Counted from the stretch's first letter, positions 33,690 to 42,921 are shown. The stretch: DNA of 64,000 nucleotides from Desulfarculus baarsii DSM 2075 (GCF_000143965.1 NC_014365.1:2569501-2633500); one strand, 5' to 3'. The notes: generated by a model not told the origin, from the sequence alone. Numbers and translations: made by a program.

Positions 33690-35393
33690 ATGAGTCTCAT
33701 TATCAATCACAACATGATGGCCGCCAACGCGGCGCGCAACCTGACGACGACCTACGGGCGGCTTTCGACGTCGGTGCAGCGCCTGAGCTCGGGCCTGCGC
33801 ATCAACTCCGCCGCCGACGACGCCGCCGGCCTGGCCATCCGCGAAATGATGCGCGCCGACATCGCCACCCTCAACCAGGGCGTGCGCAACGCCAGTGACG
33901 CCATCAGCATGATTCAGACCGCTGAAGGCGCCATGAGCGTCATCGACGAAAAGCTCATCCGCATGAAGGAGCTGGCCGAACAGGCCGCCACCGGCACCTA
34001 CACCACCGCCCAGCGCATCATCATCAACTCCGAGTATCAGGCGATGGCCGCGGAAATCGACCGTATCGCCAACGCCACCGACTTCAACGGCGTCAAGGTG
34101 CTCGACGGTAGCCTCCTGACTCTGCACGACGGCTCTGGCATGAAGATCCACTTCGGCACCGGCAACGACGCCGCCGAGGACTACTACTTCATCACCATCG
34201 GCGACATGCGGGCCACCTCGGTCACCGGTTTGCAGGTCGGCGGCGGCACCGGCCTGGATTCCGTGTGGCGCACCACCGGCCTGGACATGGCCGCCTCCAC
34301 CGACACCATGGCCAACAGCGGCGCCTTCGGCATCCAGACCAGCACCGACGGCGTGACCTGGACCACCTACGGCTTCCTGACCGTCGACGACGACGACACC
34401 CTCGACGACGTCGTGGCCAAGTTCAACGACGGCGCGACCAGCCGGGGCAACGCCGCCACCAACAGCATCACCTTCGACTCCGGCTTCTCCTCGACGGACC
34501 TGGCCGGCGACACCATCACCATCAACGGCCACGCCTTCACCTTCAGCACCAGCACCAGCACCAGCACCGCCAACACCATCGGCCTCCAGGGCCTGGGCTC
34601 GGTGGCCTCCATCGCCGCCGCCACCCAGTTCGCCATCAACACCTGGGCCTCGGTGGGCAACGCCAACGGCGTCTACGCCACCATCAACGCCACGGCCAGC
34701 ACCCTGACCGTCAGCCTCACCGACCGCGACTTCGGCGACAACACCTCGACCCTGGCCAGCAGCAACACCACCCTGACCCTGGGCGGGGCCACCTTCAGCG
34801 GCGGCGGAACCGACACCACCATCACCGCCGCGGCGGTCGAGGACGAGGACGGCACGGGCTACGAACTGCAAATCACCGCCGAAGGCAACACCCAGGTGCG
34901 CCTGGTCCAGACCAACGGCGCGGCCTTCACCGCCGCCAGCGCCACCGTGGGCGGCACGCCGACCACCGGCACCACCGTCTCCGAAATGGCCCTCAACACC
35001 GGGGCGGCGGCCTATGTCTCCGACTGGGCCGACGGCGACGACGACACCGAGTGGTTCAGCCGCAACGCCTCTGGCGCATGGTGGGACGGCGCCAACATCA
35101 TCACCCAGAGCGCGGCCCAGCTCGCCCTGGCCCAGCTCGACGACGCCATCAACCGCAAGGACACCGCCCGCGCCTCCTTGGGCGCGACCCAGAACCGCCT
35201 GGAAAACACCATCACCAACCTGCAGATCCAGGCTGAAAACCTCCAGGCCGCCGAATCGCGCATCTCCGACGTGGACGTGGCCCTGGAAATGACCGAGTTC
35301 ACCCGCAACAACATCCTGGCCCAGTCGGCGGTGGCCATGCTGGCCCAGGCCAACAGCCTGCCGCAACTGGCCCTGCAGCTCCTGGGCGGTTGA
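33690..35393 (+). CDS. fliC: Flagellin 1
   Basis: This 567-aa flagellin begins MSLIINHNMMAANAARNL with VQRLSSGLRINSAADDAAGL, and ends with the conserved SRISDVDVALEMTEFTRNNI and a C-terminal helix to LQLLGG. The central domain (about residues 180-460) is Thr/Ser/Gly-rich and contains a short TSTSTSTA run. AAGGAGG precedes the ATG. It has its own sigma-28 promoter and a downstream hairpin. Its centre is close to that of flagellin 2 and unlike that of flagellin 3. Confidence 0.96.
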   Translation: MSLIINHNMMAANAARNLTTTYGRLSTSVQRLSSGLRINSAADDAAGLAIREMMRADIATLNQGVRNASDAISMIQTAEGAMSVIDEKLIRMKELAEQAATGTYTTAQRIIINSEYQAMAAEIDRIANATDFNGVKVLDGSLLTLHDGSGMKIHFGTGNDAAEDYYFITIGDMRATSVTGLQVGGGTGLDSVWRTTGLDMAASTDTMANSGAFGIQTSTDGVTWTTYGFLTVDDDDTLDDVVAKFNDGATSRGNAATNSITFDSGFSSTDLAGDTITINGHAFTFSTSTSTSTANTIGLQGLGSVASIAAATQFAINTWASVGNANGVYATINATASTLTVSLTDRDFGDNTSTLASSNTTLTLGGATFSGGGTDTTITAAAVEDEDGTGYELQITAEGNTQVRLVQTNGAAFTAASATVGGTPTTGTTVSEMALNTGAAAYVSDWADGDDDTEWFSRNASGAWWDGANIITQSAAQLALAQLDDAINRKDTARASLGATQNRLENTITNLQIQAENLQAAESRISDVDVALEMTEFTRNNILAQSAVAMLAQANSLPQLALQLLGG

Positions 35394-35426
35394 TCAGCCA
35401 GGCGACTGAAGACTGAACAAACTATC

Positions 35427-35463
35427 GCCCCCGTCGGCCCGCGCCGGCGGGGGCCTCGTCTTG
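35427..35463 (+). terminator. Hairpin after flagellin 1
   Basis: GCCCCCGTCGG (35427-35437) pairs with CCGGCGGGGGC (35444-35454) with one G-U pair. The following CTCGTCTT is only weakly T-rich. The same stem sequence recurs after flagellin 2, which suggests copying with the gene. Confidence 0.6.
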
Positions 35464-35510
35464 GCCACGCGCCGCCGAGGATAAAATCCGTTTCACGTAT
35501 CGAAAAAGCT

Positions 35511-35537
35511 CAAGTTCCAGCCCGGCGCTGCCGAAAA
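35511..35537 (+). promoter_or_regulatory. Sigma-28 promoter of flagellin gene 2
   Basis: CAAGTTCC (35511-35518), 11 bases, then GCCGAAAA (35530-35537; 7/8 to GCCGATAA). The same 8-mers with the same spacing occur before flagellin 3. A TTGAAAGC element follows at 35543. The predicted leader is about 165 bases. Confidence 0.8.
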
Positions 35538-35709
35538 GGTTCTTGAAAGCTCTGGAGAAGGCGACGGCCTTCATGCCCGTGGGGACGGGTGACAAGACTT
35601 TCGAGATTGGCACGGGGACCCGCCAACGCATCGCTAGGGAGTCAAAAACAAAAGCCGCTCCGATATGGACTTCGGGCCGCGGCGCAAAAACAACCACGGA
35701 GGGGATCAT

Positions 35710-37401
35710 ATGTCTCTTTACATCAACCACAACATGATGGCGTCCAACGCCGCGCGCAACCTGTCCAACGTCTACGGTGACCTGGCCACCTCGGTGCAGC
35801 GCCTGTCGTCGGGCCTGCGCATCAACTCCGCCGCCGACGACGCCGCCGGCCTGGCCGTGCGCGAGATGATGCGCGCCGACGTCGCCGCCCTCAACCAGGG
35901 CATCAGGAACGCCTCCGACGCCATCAGCATGATTCAGACCGCTGAAGGCGCCATGAGCGTCATCGACGAAAAGCTCATCCGCATGAAGGAGCTGGCCGAG
36001 CAGGCCGCCACCGGCACCTACACCACCGCCCAGCGCTTGATCATGGACTCGGAATACCAGGCCATGGCCGCGGAAATCGACCGTATCGCCAACGCCACCG
36101 ACTTCAACGGCATCAAGCTCCTCGACGGTAGCCTGCTGACCCAGCACGACGGCTCGGGCCTCAAGGTCCACTTCGGCACGGGCAACGAGGCCGCCGAAGA
36201 CTACTACTACGTCTCCATCGGCGACATGAAGGCCACCTCCATCACCGGCCTGCAGGTCGGCGGCGGGGCCGGCGAAGGCGCGACCTGGCGCACCACCGGC
36301 CTGGACATGGCCGCCTCCACCGACGCCATGGCCAACAACGGCACCTTCGGCATCCAGACCAGCACCGACGGCACGACCTGGAGCAACTACGGCTTCCTGA
36401 CCGTCGACGCCGGCGACACCCTCGACGACGTCGTGGACAAGGTCAACGCCGGCAACGCCGCCACCAACAGCATCACCTTCGCCGCCGGCTCCTCCTCGAC
36501 GGACCTGGCCGGCGACACCATCACCGTCAACGGCCACGCCTTCACCTTCAGCACCGGCACCAGCACCAGCACCGCCAACACCATCGGCATCCAGAACCTG
36601 GGCTCGGTGGCCTCCATCGCCGCCGCCACCCAGTTCGCCATCAACACCTGGGCCTCGGTGGGCAACGCTGACGGCGTCTACGCCACCATCAACGCCACGG
36701 CCAGTTCCCTGACCGTCAACCTCACCGACCGCGACTTCGGGGCCAGCACCGACACCCTGGCCAGCAGCAACACCACCCTGACCCTGGGCGGGGCCACCTT
36801 CAGCGGCGGCGGAACCGACACCACCTCCGTCACCGCATCGGCCGTGGCCGACGCAGACGGCTCGGGCTACGAACTGCAGCTCACCGGCGGCACGGGAGTG
36901 CAGGTGCGCCTGGTCCAGACCAACGGCGCGGCCTTCACCGCCTCCACCGCCACCGTGGGCGGCACGCCGACCACCGGCACCACCGTCTCGTCCATGGCCC
37001 TCAACACCGGGGCGGCGGCCTATGTCTCCGACTGGGCCGACGGCGACGAGGACAGCGAGTGGTTCAGCATCGGCTCCACCGGCCCGACCTGGGACGGCGC
37101 GCACATCCAGACCCAGAGCGCGGCCCAGCTCGCCTTGGCCCAGATCGACGCGGCCATCAGCAAGAAGGACACCGCCCGCGCCTCCTTGGGTTCGACCCAG
37201 AACCGCCTGGAAAACACCATCACCAACCTGCAGATCCAGGCAGAAAACCTCCAGGCCGCCGAATCGCGCATCTCCGACGTGGACGTGGCCCTGGAAATGA
37301 CCGAGTTCACCCGCAACAACATCCTGACCCAGGCGGCCGTCTCCATGCTGGCCCAGGCCAACAGCCTGCCGTCACTGGCCCTGAGCCTGCTGGGCGGCTA
37401 G
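35710..37401 (+). CDS. fliC: Flagellin 2
   Basis: This 563-aa flagellin begins MSLYINHNMMASNAARNL. Its N-terminal 175 and C-terminal 100 residues are nearly the same as in flagellins 1 and 3. The central domain aligns with flagellin 1 throughout (GFLTVDAGDTLDDVV, LAGDTITVNGHAFTFST, ATINATASSLTVNLTDRDFG). CGGAGGGG precedes the ATG and could be both ribosome site and CsrA target. It has a separate sigma-28 promoter and terminator, so it is a single-gene unit. Confidence 0.96.
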   Translation: MSLYINHNMMASNAARNLSNVYGDLATSVQRLSSGLRINSAADDAAGLAVREMMRADVAALNQGIRNASDAISMIQTAEGAMSVIDEKLIRMKELAEQAATGTYTTAQRLIMDSEYQAMAAEIDRIANATDFNGIKLLDGSLLTQHDGSGLKVHFGTGNEAAEDYYYVSIGDMKATSITGLQVGGGAGEGATWRTTGLDMAASTDAMANNGTFGIQTSTDGTTWSNYGFLTVDAGDTLDDVVDKVNAGNAATNSITFAAGSSSTDLAGDTITVNGHAFTFSTGTSTSTANTIGIQNLGSVASIAAATQFAINTWASVGNADGVYATINATASSLTVNLTDRDFGASTDTLASSNTTLTLGGATFSGGGTDTTSVTASAVADADGSGYELQLTGGTGVQVRLVQTNGAAFTASTATVGGTPTTGTTVSSMALNTGAAAYVSDWADGDEDSEWFSIGSTGPTWDGAHIQTQSAAQLALAQIDAAISKKDTARASLGSTQNRLENTITNLQIQAENLQAAESRISDVDVALEMTEFTRNNILTQAAVSMLAQANSLPSLALSLLGG

Positions 37402-37441
37402 GGCCAAACCGGCCGCCTTTGGGCCCCAAACACATCGTCAA

Positions 37442-37474
37442 AGCCCCTGTCGGCCCACGCCGGCGGGGGCTTTC
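37442..37474 (+). terminator. Terminator after flagellin 2
   Basis: AGCCCCTGTCGG pairs with CCGGCGGGGGCT (stem ends at 37471) and is followed by TTTCG. It is a near copy of the hairpin after flagellin 1. Confidence 0.7.
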
Positions 37475-37526
37475 GCCGTGGGCCGGTCAAATGGCATAAA
37501 AGTGATTCGACACGCCAAATTATTGT

Positions 37527-37553
37527 CAAGTTCCGAGCCCGACGCGCCGAAAA
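37527..37553 (+). promoter_or_regulatory. Sigma-28 promoter of flagellin gene 3
   Basis: CAAGTTCC (37527-37534), 11 bases, then GCCGAAAA (37546-37553), identical in both boxes and spacing to the flagellin 2 promoter. TTTGAAAGC follows at 37558. The predicted leader is about 140 bases. Confidence 0.8.
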
Positions 37554-37700
37554 GGTCTTTGAAAGCATTGAAACGGCCTCCGCCCACTGCCCCCCCCTGA
37601 GGCGACCCGGTTTCAACGCCCCCTCGATCGCAAGATAGCAGCAGTTGTCCGCTCGACAGGGAGGTTGGGCCGTGGGTAACCCATGGAGGCAGGGGGACGT

Positions 37701-39407
37701 ATGTCTCTTTACATCAACCACAACATGATGGCGTCCAACGCCGCGCGCAACCTGTCCAACGTCTACGGTGACTTGGCCACCTCGGTGCAGCGGCTGTCGT
37801 CGGGCCTGCGCATCAACTCCGCCGCCGACGACGCCGCCGGCTTGGCCGTGCGCGAGATGATGCGCGCCGACATCGCCGCCCTCAACCAGGGCGTGCGCAA
37901 CGCCAGCGACGCCATCAGCATGATCCAGACCGCTGAAGGCGCCATGAGCGTCATCGACGAAAAGCTCATCCGCATGAAGGAGCTGGCCGAGCAGGCCGCC
38001 ACCGGCACCTACACCACCGCCCAGCGCTTGATCATGGACTCCGAATACCAGGCCATGGCCGCGGAAATCGACCGTATCGCCAGCGCCACCGACTTCAACG
38101 GCATCAAGCTCCTCGACGGCAGCTTGCTCACTCAGCACGACGGTTCGGGCCTCAAGGTCCACTTTGGCACGGGCAACGAGTCGGCCGAGGACTACTACTA
38201 CGTCTCCATCGCCGACATGAAGGCCACTTCCATCACTGGCCTGCAAGTCGGCGGCGGGGCGTCCGGGGCGGAGGCAAGCGTCTTTCGCACCAACAGCCTC
38301 GACATGGCCAGCACATCCGACACGCTAGACCATTATGGGGCTTTCGGCATACAGCTAAGCAACGATGGCGCTGACTGGGGCCGATATGGCTACGTCAATT
38401 ACGGCCCCGGCGACACCCTCGACGATATCGTCAACAATATCAACCGCGGCAACGCCGGCGGCAACTTGGTTGACTTCAGCACCTGCACCACCACCGAGTT
38501 GGACGGAGAGTCCGTCTTCGTCAGTGGTTTTGAATACAGGTTCAACAACTCAACCCTGCCGGGCCTGACCGCCATCTCCCTGACCACCTTGAGCATCGGC
38601 ACCCAGGGAGCCTCCCTGGCCTCGGTGGCCCAGTGGTTCCAATGCGCCGTCAACTACAACGCCAGCGCCAGCCCGGGTTCATCCAAGTTGGTGGCTGTCT
38701 ACGATTCAGCGGAACCGCAGTCGGTCATCCTGAGCGCGACCAGCTTTGGTCTCGACGCCATGGCGATCACCAGCAGCTACTCCACCTTGGTCTTCATGAG
38801 CCCAACCTTCACCGGCGGCGGCCAAAACAACGCGGTAAGCGCCGAGGCGGTGCAAGATTCCGATGGCTCGGGCTGGGAGTTGCAGATCACCGCCACAAAC
38901 GGCCAGTACATGCGCCTGACCATGCCCGATGGCCAAGCCTTCGAGCTCAACGCGTCCAGCGAAGGCGGCGATCCCTCCGGCGACTCCGTCGACCCCACGG
39001 TGGCGCTGCGGATAGACCTATCCGGAACCTATGTTTATGCCGATTCACGGCTGGACCAGACCAACGAATGGTTCAGCCAGGGCGCGGGCGTGAGTTGGGA
39101 CGGGGCCAACATCCTCACCCAGAGCGCGGCGCAAGCGGCCCTGGGCCAGATCGACGCGGCCATCAACCGCAAGGACACCGCCCGCGCCAACCTGGGCGCC
39201 ACGCAAAACCGCCTGGAAAACACCATCACCAACTTGCAAATCCAGGCCGAAAACCTCCAGGCCGCCGAATCGCGCATCTCCGACGTGGACGTGGCCCTGG
39301 AAATGACCGAGTTCACCCGCAACAACATCCTCACCCAGGCGGCCGTCTCCATGCTGGCCCAGGCCAACAGCCTGCCAAACCTGGCCCTGAGCCTGCTGGG
39401 CGGATAA
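37701..39407 (+). CDS. fliC: Flagellin 3 with divergent central domain
   Basis: This 568-aa flagellin has ends almost the same as flagellins 1 and 2 (MSLYINHNMMASNAARNL; SRISDVDVALEMTEFTRNNI), but the centre (about residues 190-460) is different: FGIQLSNDGADWGRYGYVNY, SVFVSGFEYRFNNSTLPG, SAEAVQDSDGSGWELQITAT. It shares only scattered positions with the others there and lacks the TST run. The centre also uses more varied codons than the flanks. Two GGA motifs flank the ribosome site (37683-37697). Confidence 0.96.
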   Translation: MSLYINHNMMASNAARNLSNVYGDLATSVQRLSSGLRINSAADDAAGLAVREMMRADIAALNQGVRNASDAISMIQTAEGAMSVIDEKLIRMKELAEQAATGTYTTAQRLIMDSEYQAMAAEIDRIASATDFNGIKLLDGSLLTQHDGSGLKVHFGTGNESAEDYYYVSIADMKATSITGLQVGGGASGAEASVFRTNSLDMASTSDTLDHYGAFGIQLSNDGADWGRYGYVNYGPGDTLDDIVNNINRGNAGGNLVDFSTCTTTELDGESVFVSGFEYRFNNSTLPGLTAISLTTLSIGTQGASLASVAQWFQCAVNYNASASPGSSKLVAVYDSAEPQSVILSATSFGLDAMAITSSYSTLVFMSPTFTGGGQNNAVSAEAVQDSDGSGWELQITATNGQYMRLTMPDGQAFELNASSEGGDPSGDSVDPTVALRIDLSGTYVYADSRLDQTNEWFSQGAGVSWDGANILTQSAAQAALGQIDAAINRKDTARANLGATQNRLENTITNLQIQAENLQAAESRISDVDVALEMTEFTRNNILTQAAVSMLAQANSLPNLALSLLGG

Positions 39408-39430
39408 AACCGGCCGCGACGCGCGACAAC

Positions 39431-39462
39431 AAAACCCCGTCCGCGCGGCGGGGTTTTTCTTT
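39431..39462 (+). terminator. Terminator after flagellin 3
   Basis: AAAACCCCG pairs with CGGGGTTTT around an inner GC-rich loop and is followed by TTCTTT. The upstream A run means it could also serve the minus-strand diguanylate cyclase gene that ends at 39483. Confidence 0.8.
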
Positions 39463-39482
39463 GGCCTTGGCTTGTGGTTGGC

Positions 39483-40550
39483 TCAGTTCAGGCAGGCTTG
39501 ACTGGGGCCCAGGGGCTCCTCGCCGCAGACCAGATTCTTGCCCAGGGCCTTGGCGCGATACATGTTCTTATCGGCCCGCTCGACGACCTGCTCGGGGCGC
39601 TCGTCGTCGGGGCGAAAGCACGACACGCCAAAGCTGGCCGTCAGCCGCGCCCGTTGGCCGGCCGCCGTGAAGGCCCAGGCCGCCAGCGAGGCGCGCAGGC
39701 GCTCGGCCAACACGTAGGCCCCGTCCAGGCTGGTCTCGGGCAGCAGGCAGACGAACTCCTCGCCGCCGAAGCGGGCCAGGAAATCCACCGCGCGCAGGCC
39801 TTGCTGGCAGAGCCTGGCCACCTGGATCAGGGCTTGGTCGCCCACCAGATGACCGAAACGGTCGTTGATGGCCTTGAAGTCGTCGATGTCGAGCATGATC
39901 ACCGAGCAGGGCCGGCCAAAGCGCAGAAAGCGGTTGAACTCCACGCGCAGGCGGCTGTCCCAGGCCCGGCGGTTGGCCAGCTTGGTCAGTTCGTCGGTCA
40001 GGGCCATGGTCTCCAGGCGATCCAGCGACTGCACGGCCTTTTCCAGCTCTTGGCTCTTGTCGACCAGCTCGCCGCCCAGCCTGCTGCTGGCCTGGTTGAC
40101 CTCCTGGACCTGGAGCAGGGCCTGACGCAGCCAGCGGCCGGCCTCGTCGGCCTCGCCCAGGCGCTGGGCCGCCTCGATGGTCTTGCACAGCTCACGGCTG
40201 GCCGAATCGGCCAACTCGGCCGTCTGGCACGAGCGGGCCACGATGAAATCGGCCGTCTGACGCAGCGATTGCGCTAGGCGTTCGTTGTTGCGGCGCATGT
40301 CGATGTTGGCCTCGGCGCTGAAAAGCTGGCCAAAGACCTGGCTGGTGGTCTCGGCGGTCCATGGGCGGCCGGTGTTGAGTTGGGCGTCGACCACGCGGCG
40401 GACAAGATGCAGGTCGCCCTCGAAATAGAGATAAAATATCATGTAATTTTCGGGCGTTGCCGGTATCTGATGCTGGCCGAGGAACGGCAGCACCTTGCGC
40501 GCGATGGCAAGGGAAATTTCGAACAATCTTTTATGGTTGTCCGTTGTCAT
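39483..40550 (-). CDS. Diguanylate cyclase (GGDEF domain)
   Basis: This 355-aa protein makes cyclic di-GMP. The N-terminal 185 residues are helical and unnamed. The C-terminal GGDEF domain has LTDELTKLANRRAWDSRL, SVIMLDIDDFKAINDRFGH and the active site FGGEEF. An inhibitory I-site RAVD lies exactly five residues before GGEEF, so product inhibition is likely. There are no membrane helices, so it is cytoplasmic. ATG 40550 is chosen; an in-frame TTG at 40568 is possible. Its location beside the flagellins suggests a link to motility control. Confidence 0.9.
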   Translation of the reverse strand: MTTDNHKRLFEISLAIARKVLPFLGQHQIPATPENYMIFYLYFEGDLHLVRRVVDAQLNTGRPWTAETTSQVFGQLFSAEANIDMRRNNERLAQSLRQTADFIVARSCQTAELADSASRELCKTIEAAQRLGEADEAGRWLRQALLQVQEVNQASSRLGGELVDKSQELEKAVQSLDRLETMALTDELTKLANRRAWDSRLRVEFNRFLRFGRPCSVIMLDIDDFKAINDRFGHLVGDQALIQVARLCQQGLRAVDFLARFGGEEFVCLLPETSLDGAYVLAERLRASLAAWAFTAAGQRARLTASFGVSCFRPDDERPEQVVERADKNMYRAKALGKNLVCGEEPLGPSQACLN

Positions 40551-40614
40551 GGCCTTAAGTAATAACAAATCGCCACCCGATGCGCCAGCGACAAATTGCC
40601 ATGACGCGCTAGGG

Positions 40615-40974
40615 TTAGGCGTGGGTCTGGAAATATTTTTCGGGATTGGCGCGGTAGGCCACCACCCGCACCGGCTCCATGGTCACCAGGCCTTCGCCGA
40701 TCAGTTCGTCCAACAGCGGCGCAAAGCGCTGGATTTTTTCTTCCGCGTCGATGATCTCGATGATCACGGGCAGGTCTTCGGACAGGCGCAGGATCTTGTC
40801 GGTGTGCAGGCGGCTGTTGGCCCCAAAGCCCAGCATGGCCCGCCAGGCCGTGGCCCCGGCCAGGCCTTCTTGGCGGGCCCGCTCGACGATGAGCTGATAG
40901 ACCGGCTTGCCGTGAAGCCTGGCGCTTTCGCCGATAAAAATACTCAGCCTGAGGCACTGGCCGTCCAGTTTCAT
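40615..40974 (-). CDS. DUF190 family protein
   Basis: This 119-aa protein has the DUF190 pattern: [58 protein letters not shown]. The fold resembles PII-like signalling proteins. DUF190 genes often accompany crcB, as here (18-base gap, same strand), so a part in fluoride export or its control is likely. The biochemical role is not established. Confidence 0.88.
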   Translation of the reverse strand: MKLDGQCLRLSIFIGESARLHGKPVYQLIVERARQEGLAGATAWRAMLGFGANSRLHTDKILRLSEDLPVIIEIIDAEEKIQRFAPLLDELIGEGLVTMEPVRVVAYRANPEKYFQTHA

Positions 40975-40992
40975 GCAAAGCCTCCTTTTACG

Positions 40993-41370
40993 CTACAGCG
41001 CCCGGGCCAGGGCCATGCCGGCCAGCACGGCCAGCAGGCCAATGATGTTTTGCAACGCCAGGTTGCCCATGGCGAAAAGCCATTGGCCGCCGCGCAGCAG
41101 TTCGCCGGTTTCGAACATGAAGGTGGAAAATGTGGTGAAGGCGCCCATGAAGCCGGTGAGGATGATCAGCCTGGCCTCGGGGCCGATCACGGCCCGCTGC
41201 ACGGCCAGGGCCCAGACCAGGCCAAAGGCGAAGCTGCCCACCAGATTGACGCAGACCGTGCCCCAAGGAAAGCCCGCGCTCAGCCAACGATGAACCAGGT
41301 TGCCCAGGCCATAGCGGCACAAGGTGCCCACGGCCCCGGCCAGGGCCACGAGGATCAGTTTTTGGATCAT
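40993..41370 (-). CDS. crcB: CrcB/Fluc fluoride ion channel
   Basis: This 125-aa membrane protein has four predicted helices and the Fluc motifs [22 protein letters not shown] and [16 protein letters not shown]. It forms dual-topology dimers that let fluoride out of the cell. I looked for a fluoride riboswitch in the 226 bases upstream on the minus strand and could not recognise one. Confidence 0.93.
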   Translation of the reverse strand: MIQKLILVALAGAVGTLCRYGLGNLVHRWLSAGFPWGTVCVNLVGSFAFGLVWALAVQRAVIGPEARLIILTGFMGAFTTFSTFMFETGELLRGGQWLFAMGNLALQNIIGLLAVLAGMALARAL

Positions 41371-41482
41371 GCCAGTCGCTCCCGCCTCGGGCGACCGATG
41401 AACGGCCGCGTCTCATAGATAACACCAGCCGTTCGGCGGCACAATCATCTTTCACAAATGATATAATGAACAGCTCTGGCCC

Positions 41483-41511
41483 TTGACACGAACCCATAGC
41501 TTTGATAGTTG
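41483..41511 (+). promoter_or_regulatory. Possible sigma-70 promoter of the oxidoreductase operon
   Basis: TTGACA (41483-41488) is a perfect -35 hexamer. The -10 is weak: TAGTTG at 17-base spacing, or GATAGT at 15. It lies in the 226-bp gap between crcB and the four-subunit oxidoreductase operon. Confidence 0.35.
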
Positions 41512-41596
41512 TTTTTGCTCAACCCTAATAGCAGCTTATAGCCCCCGGTCGAGCTTCCTGTTCCCTCCGCGCCGGGGAAAGACCATTGGAGTGGGG

Positions 41597-41827
41597 ATGT
41601 CCAAAGGCAAAATCGAAATAGAACGCGAAAAATGCAAGGGCTGTCACCTTTGCGTCGCGTTCTGCCCAAACCAATGCATCCAGGTCAGCAAGGAAATCAA
41701 CAGCAAGGGATACTACCCGGCGGAGTTCAAGCCCGAGGAGGCCAAAGAGGGCAAGGACGGCTGTTCGGGTTGCTGTATCTGCGCGACGATGTGCCCGGAC
41801 CTGGCGATAGAGGTGTACCGTGGCTAA
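41597..41827 (+). CDS. 2-Oxoacid:ferredoxin oxidoreductase delta subunit (2x4Fe-4S)
   Basis: This 76-aa ferredoxin-like subunit has two 4Fe-4S motifs, CKGCHLCVAFCP and CSGCCICATMCP. It carries electrons from the thiamine-diphosphate site to ferredoxin. ATG 41597 has GGAG about 8 bases upstream; the longer reading frame upstream has no family match. Its end overlaps the alpha-subunit start by 8 bases, showing a coupled operon. Confidence 0.9.
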   Translation: MSKGKIEIEREKCKGCHLCVAFCPNQCIQVSKEINSKGYYPAEFKPEEAKEGKDGCSGCCICATMCPDLAIEVYRG

Positions 41828-42920
41828 AAAATTGATGCGTGGAAGCCACGTCCTGGGCGAGGCCGCCGTGCGCGCCGGGTGCCGTTACTACTTCGGCTAC
41901 CCCATCACGCCGCAGAACGAAGTGCCCGAATACATGTCCGGCCGGCTGCTGGAGGTGGGCGGCACGTTCGTCCAGGCCGAGAGCGAACTGGCCTCGATCA
42001 ACATGGTCATTGGCGCCTCCATGGCCGGCGGCCGGGTGATGACCAGCTCCTCCAGCCCGGGCATTAGCCTCAAGCAGGAGGGCATCAGCTATCTGGCCGG
42101 CCTGGAGCTGCCGGCGGTGATCGCCAACATGGTCCGCGGCGGGCCGGGCCTGGGCAACATCGCCCCGGCCCAGAGCGACTATTTCCAGGCCACCCGCGGC
42201 GGCGGCCACGGCGACTATCGCTGTATCGTGCTGGCGCCGGCCTCGTGCCAGGAGCTGTGCGACATGACCATCCGCGCCTTCGACCTGGCCGACAAGTACC
42301 GCAACCCCGTGTTGATCCTGGGCGACGGCATGATGGGCCAGATGATGGAGCCGGTGAACTTCCCCGAGCCCCTCGACCCGGCCGCCCTGCCCAAGAAAGA
42401 CTGGACCCTGAGTGGGGCCAAGGGCCGGCCGCCACGGGCGCTCCTGTCGCTTTTGCTCAACCCCAAAATCCTCGAAGAGCACAACTACAAGCTGGTGCGC
42501 AAGTACGACGCGGTGGTCCAGAACGAGATCGACTGGGAATCCTACATGACCGAGGACGCCAGGCTGGTTTTGGTGGCCTACGGCACGGCCGCGCGCATCG
42601 CCAAGGGGGCTATCGCCAGGGTGCGCGAACTGGGCATGAAGGTGGGCCTGCTGCGGCCCAAGACCCTGTGGCCCTTCCCCAAGCCGGCCCTGCTGGAGCT
42701 GACCAAGGTCGTGCGCCATCTCTTGGTCATCGAACTCAGCGCCGGCCAGATGGTCGAGGACGTGGAGCTGGCGGTCAAGGGCCAGGCCGAAGTCAACTTT
42801 TATGGCCGGCCCGGCGGCGTGGTGCCCACCCCCGAGGAAGTCGCCCACCAGATCACCCACTATTATTACCGCGCCCATCTGGACCAGGATGGCCCGGCGT
42901 CCGCCAGGCGGGAGGCTTAG
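41820..42920 (+). CDS. vorB: 2-Oxoacid:ferredoxin oxidoreductase alpha subunit (VorB/KorA type)
   Basis: This 366-aa subunit has the family signatures [40 protein letters not shown] and [18 protein letters not shown]. It belongs to the group that oxidises branched-chain 2-oxoacids or 2-oxoglutarate with CoA and ferredoxin. The delta-alpha-beta-gamma order and four separate subunits fit VOR/KOR enzymes; the exact substrate cannot be told from sequence by eye. The start is GTG inside the delta gene. Confidence 0.9.
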   Translation: MAKKLMRGSHVLGEAAVRAGCRYYFGYPITPQNEVPEYMSGRLLEVGGTFVQAESELASINMVIGASMAGGRVMTSSSSPGISLKQEGISYLAGLELPAVIANMVRGGPGLGNIAPAQSDYFQATRGGGHGDYRCIVLAPASCQELCDMTIRAFDLADKYRNPVLILGDGMMGQMMEPVNFPEPLDPAALPKKDWTLSGAKGRPPRALLSLLLNPKILEEHNYKLVRKYDAVVQNEIDWESYMTEDARLVLVAYGTAARIAKGAIARVRELGMKVGLLRPKTLWPFPKPALLELTKVVRHLLVIELSAGQMVEDVELAVKGQAEVNFYGRPGGVVPTPEEVAHQITHYYYRAHLDQDGPASARREA

Positions 42921-42921
42921 C

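Noticed and set aside
33450-35366. A 638-codon open frame on the minus strand opposite flagellin 1, with similar ones opposite flagellins 2 and 3
   Set aside because: The translation is low-complexity Gly/Val/Ala/Asp-rich sequence caused by high GC at third positions of the real flagellin genes. It has no family match, no fitting ribosome site and conflicts with clear genes.
35615-35632. Sigma-54-like TTGGCACGGGGA upstream of flagellin 2
   Set aside because: The TGGCACG half is present, but the -12 TTGC is missing at the required spacing. A good sigma-28 promoter lies just upstream.
41371-41596. Fluoride riboswitch upstream of crcB
   Set aside because: I compared the minus-strand leader with the crcB RNA core by eye and found no matching pseudoknot pattern. 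A covariance-model search would decide it.
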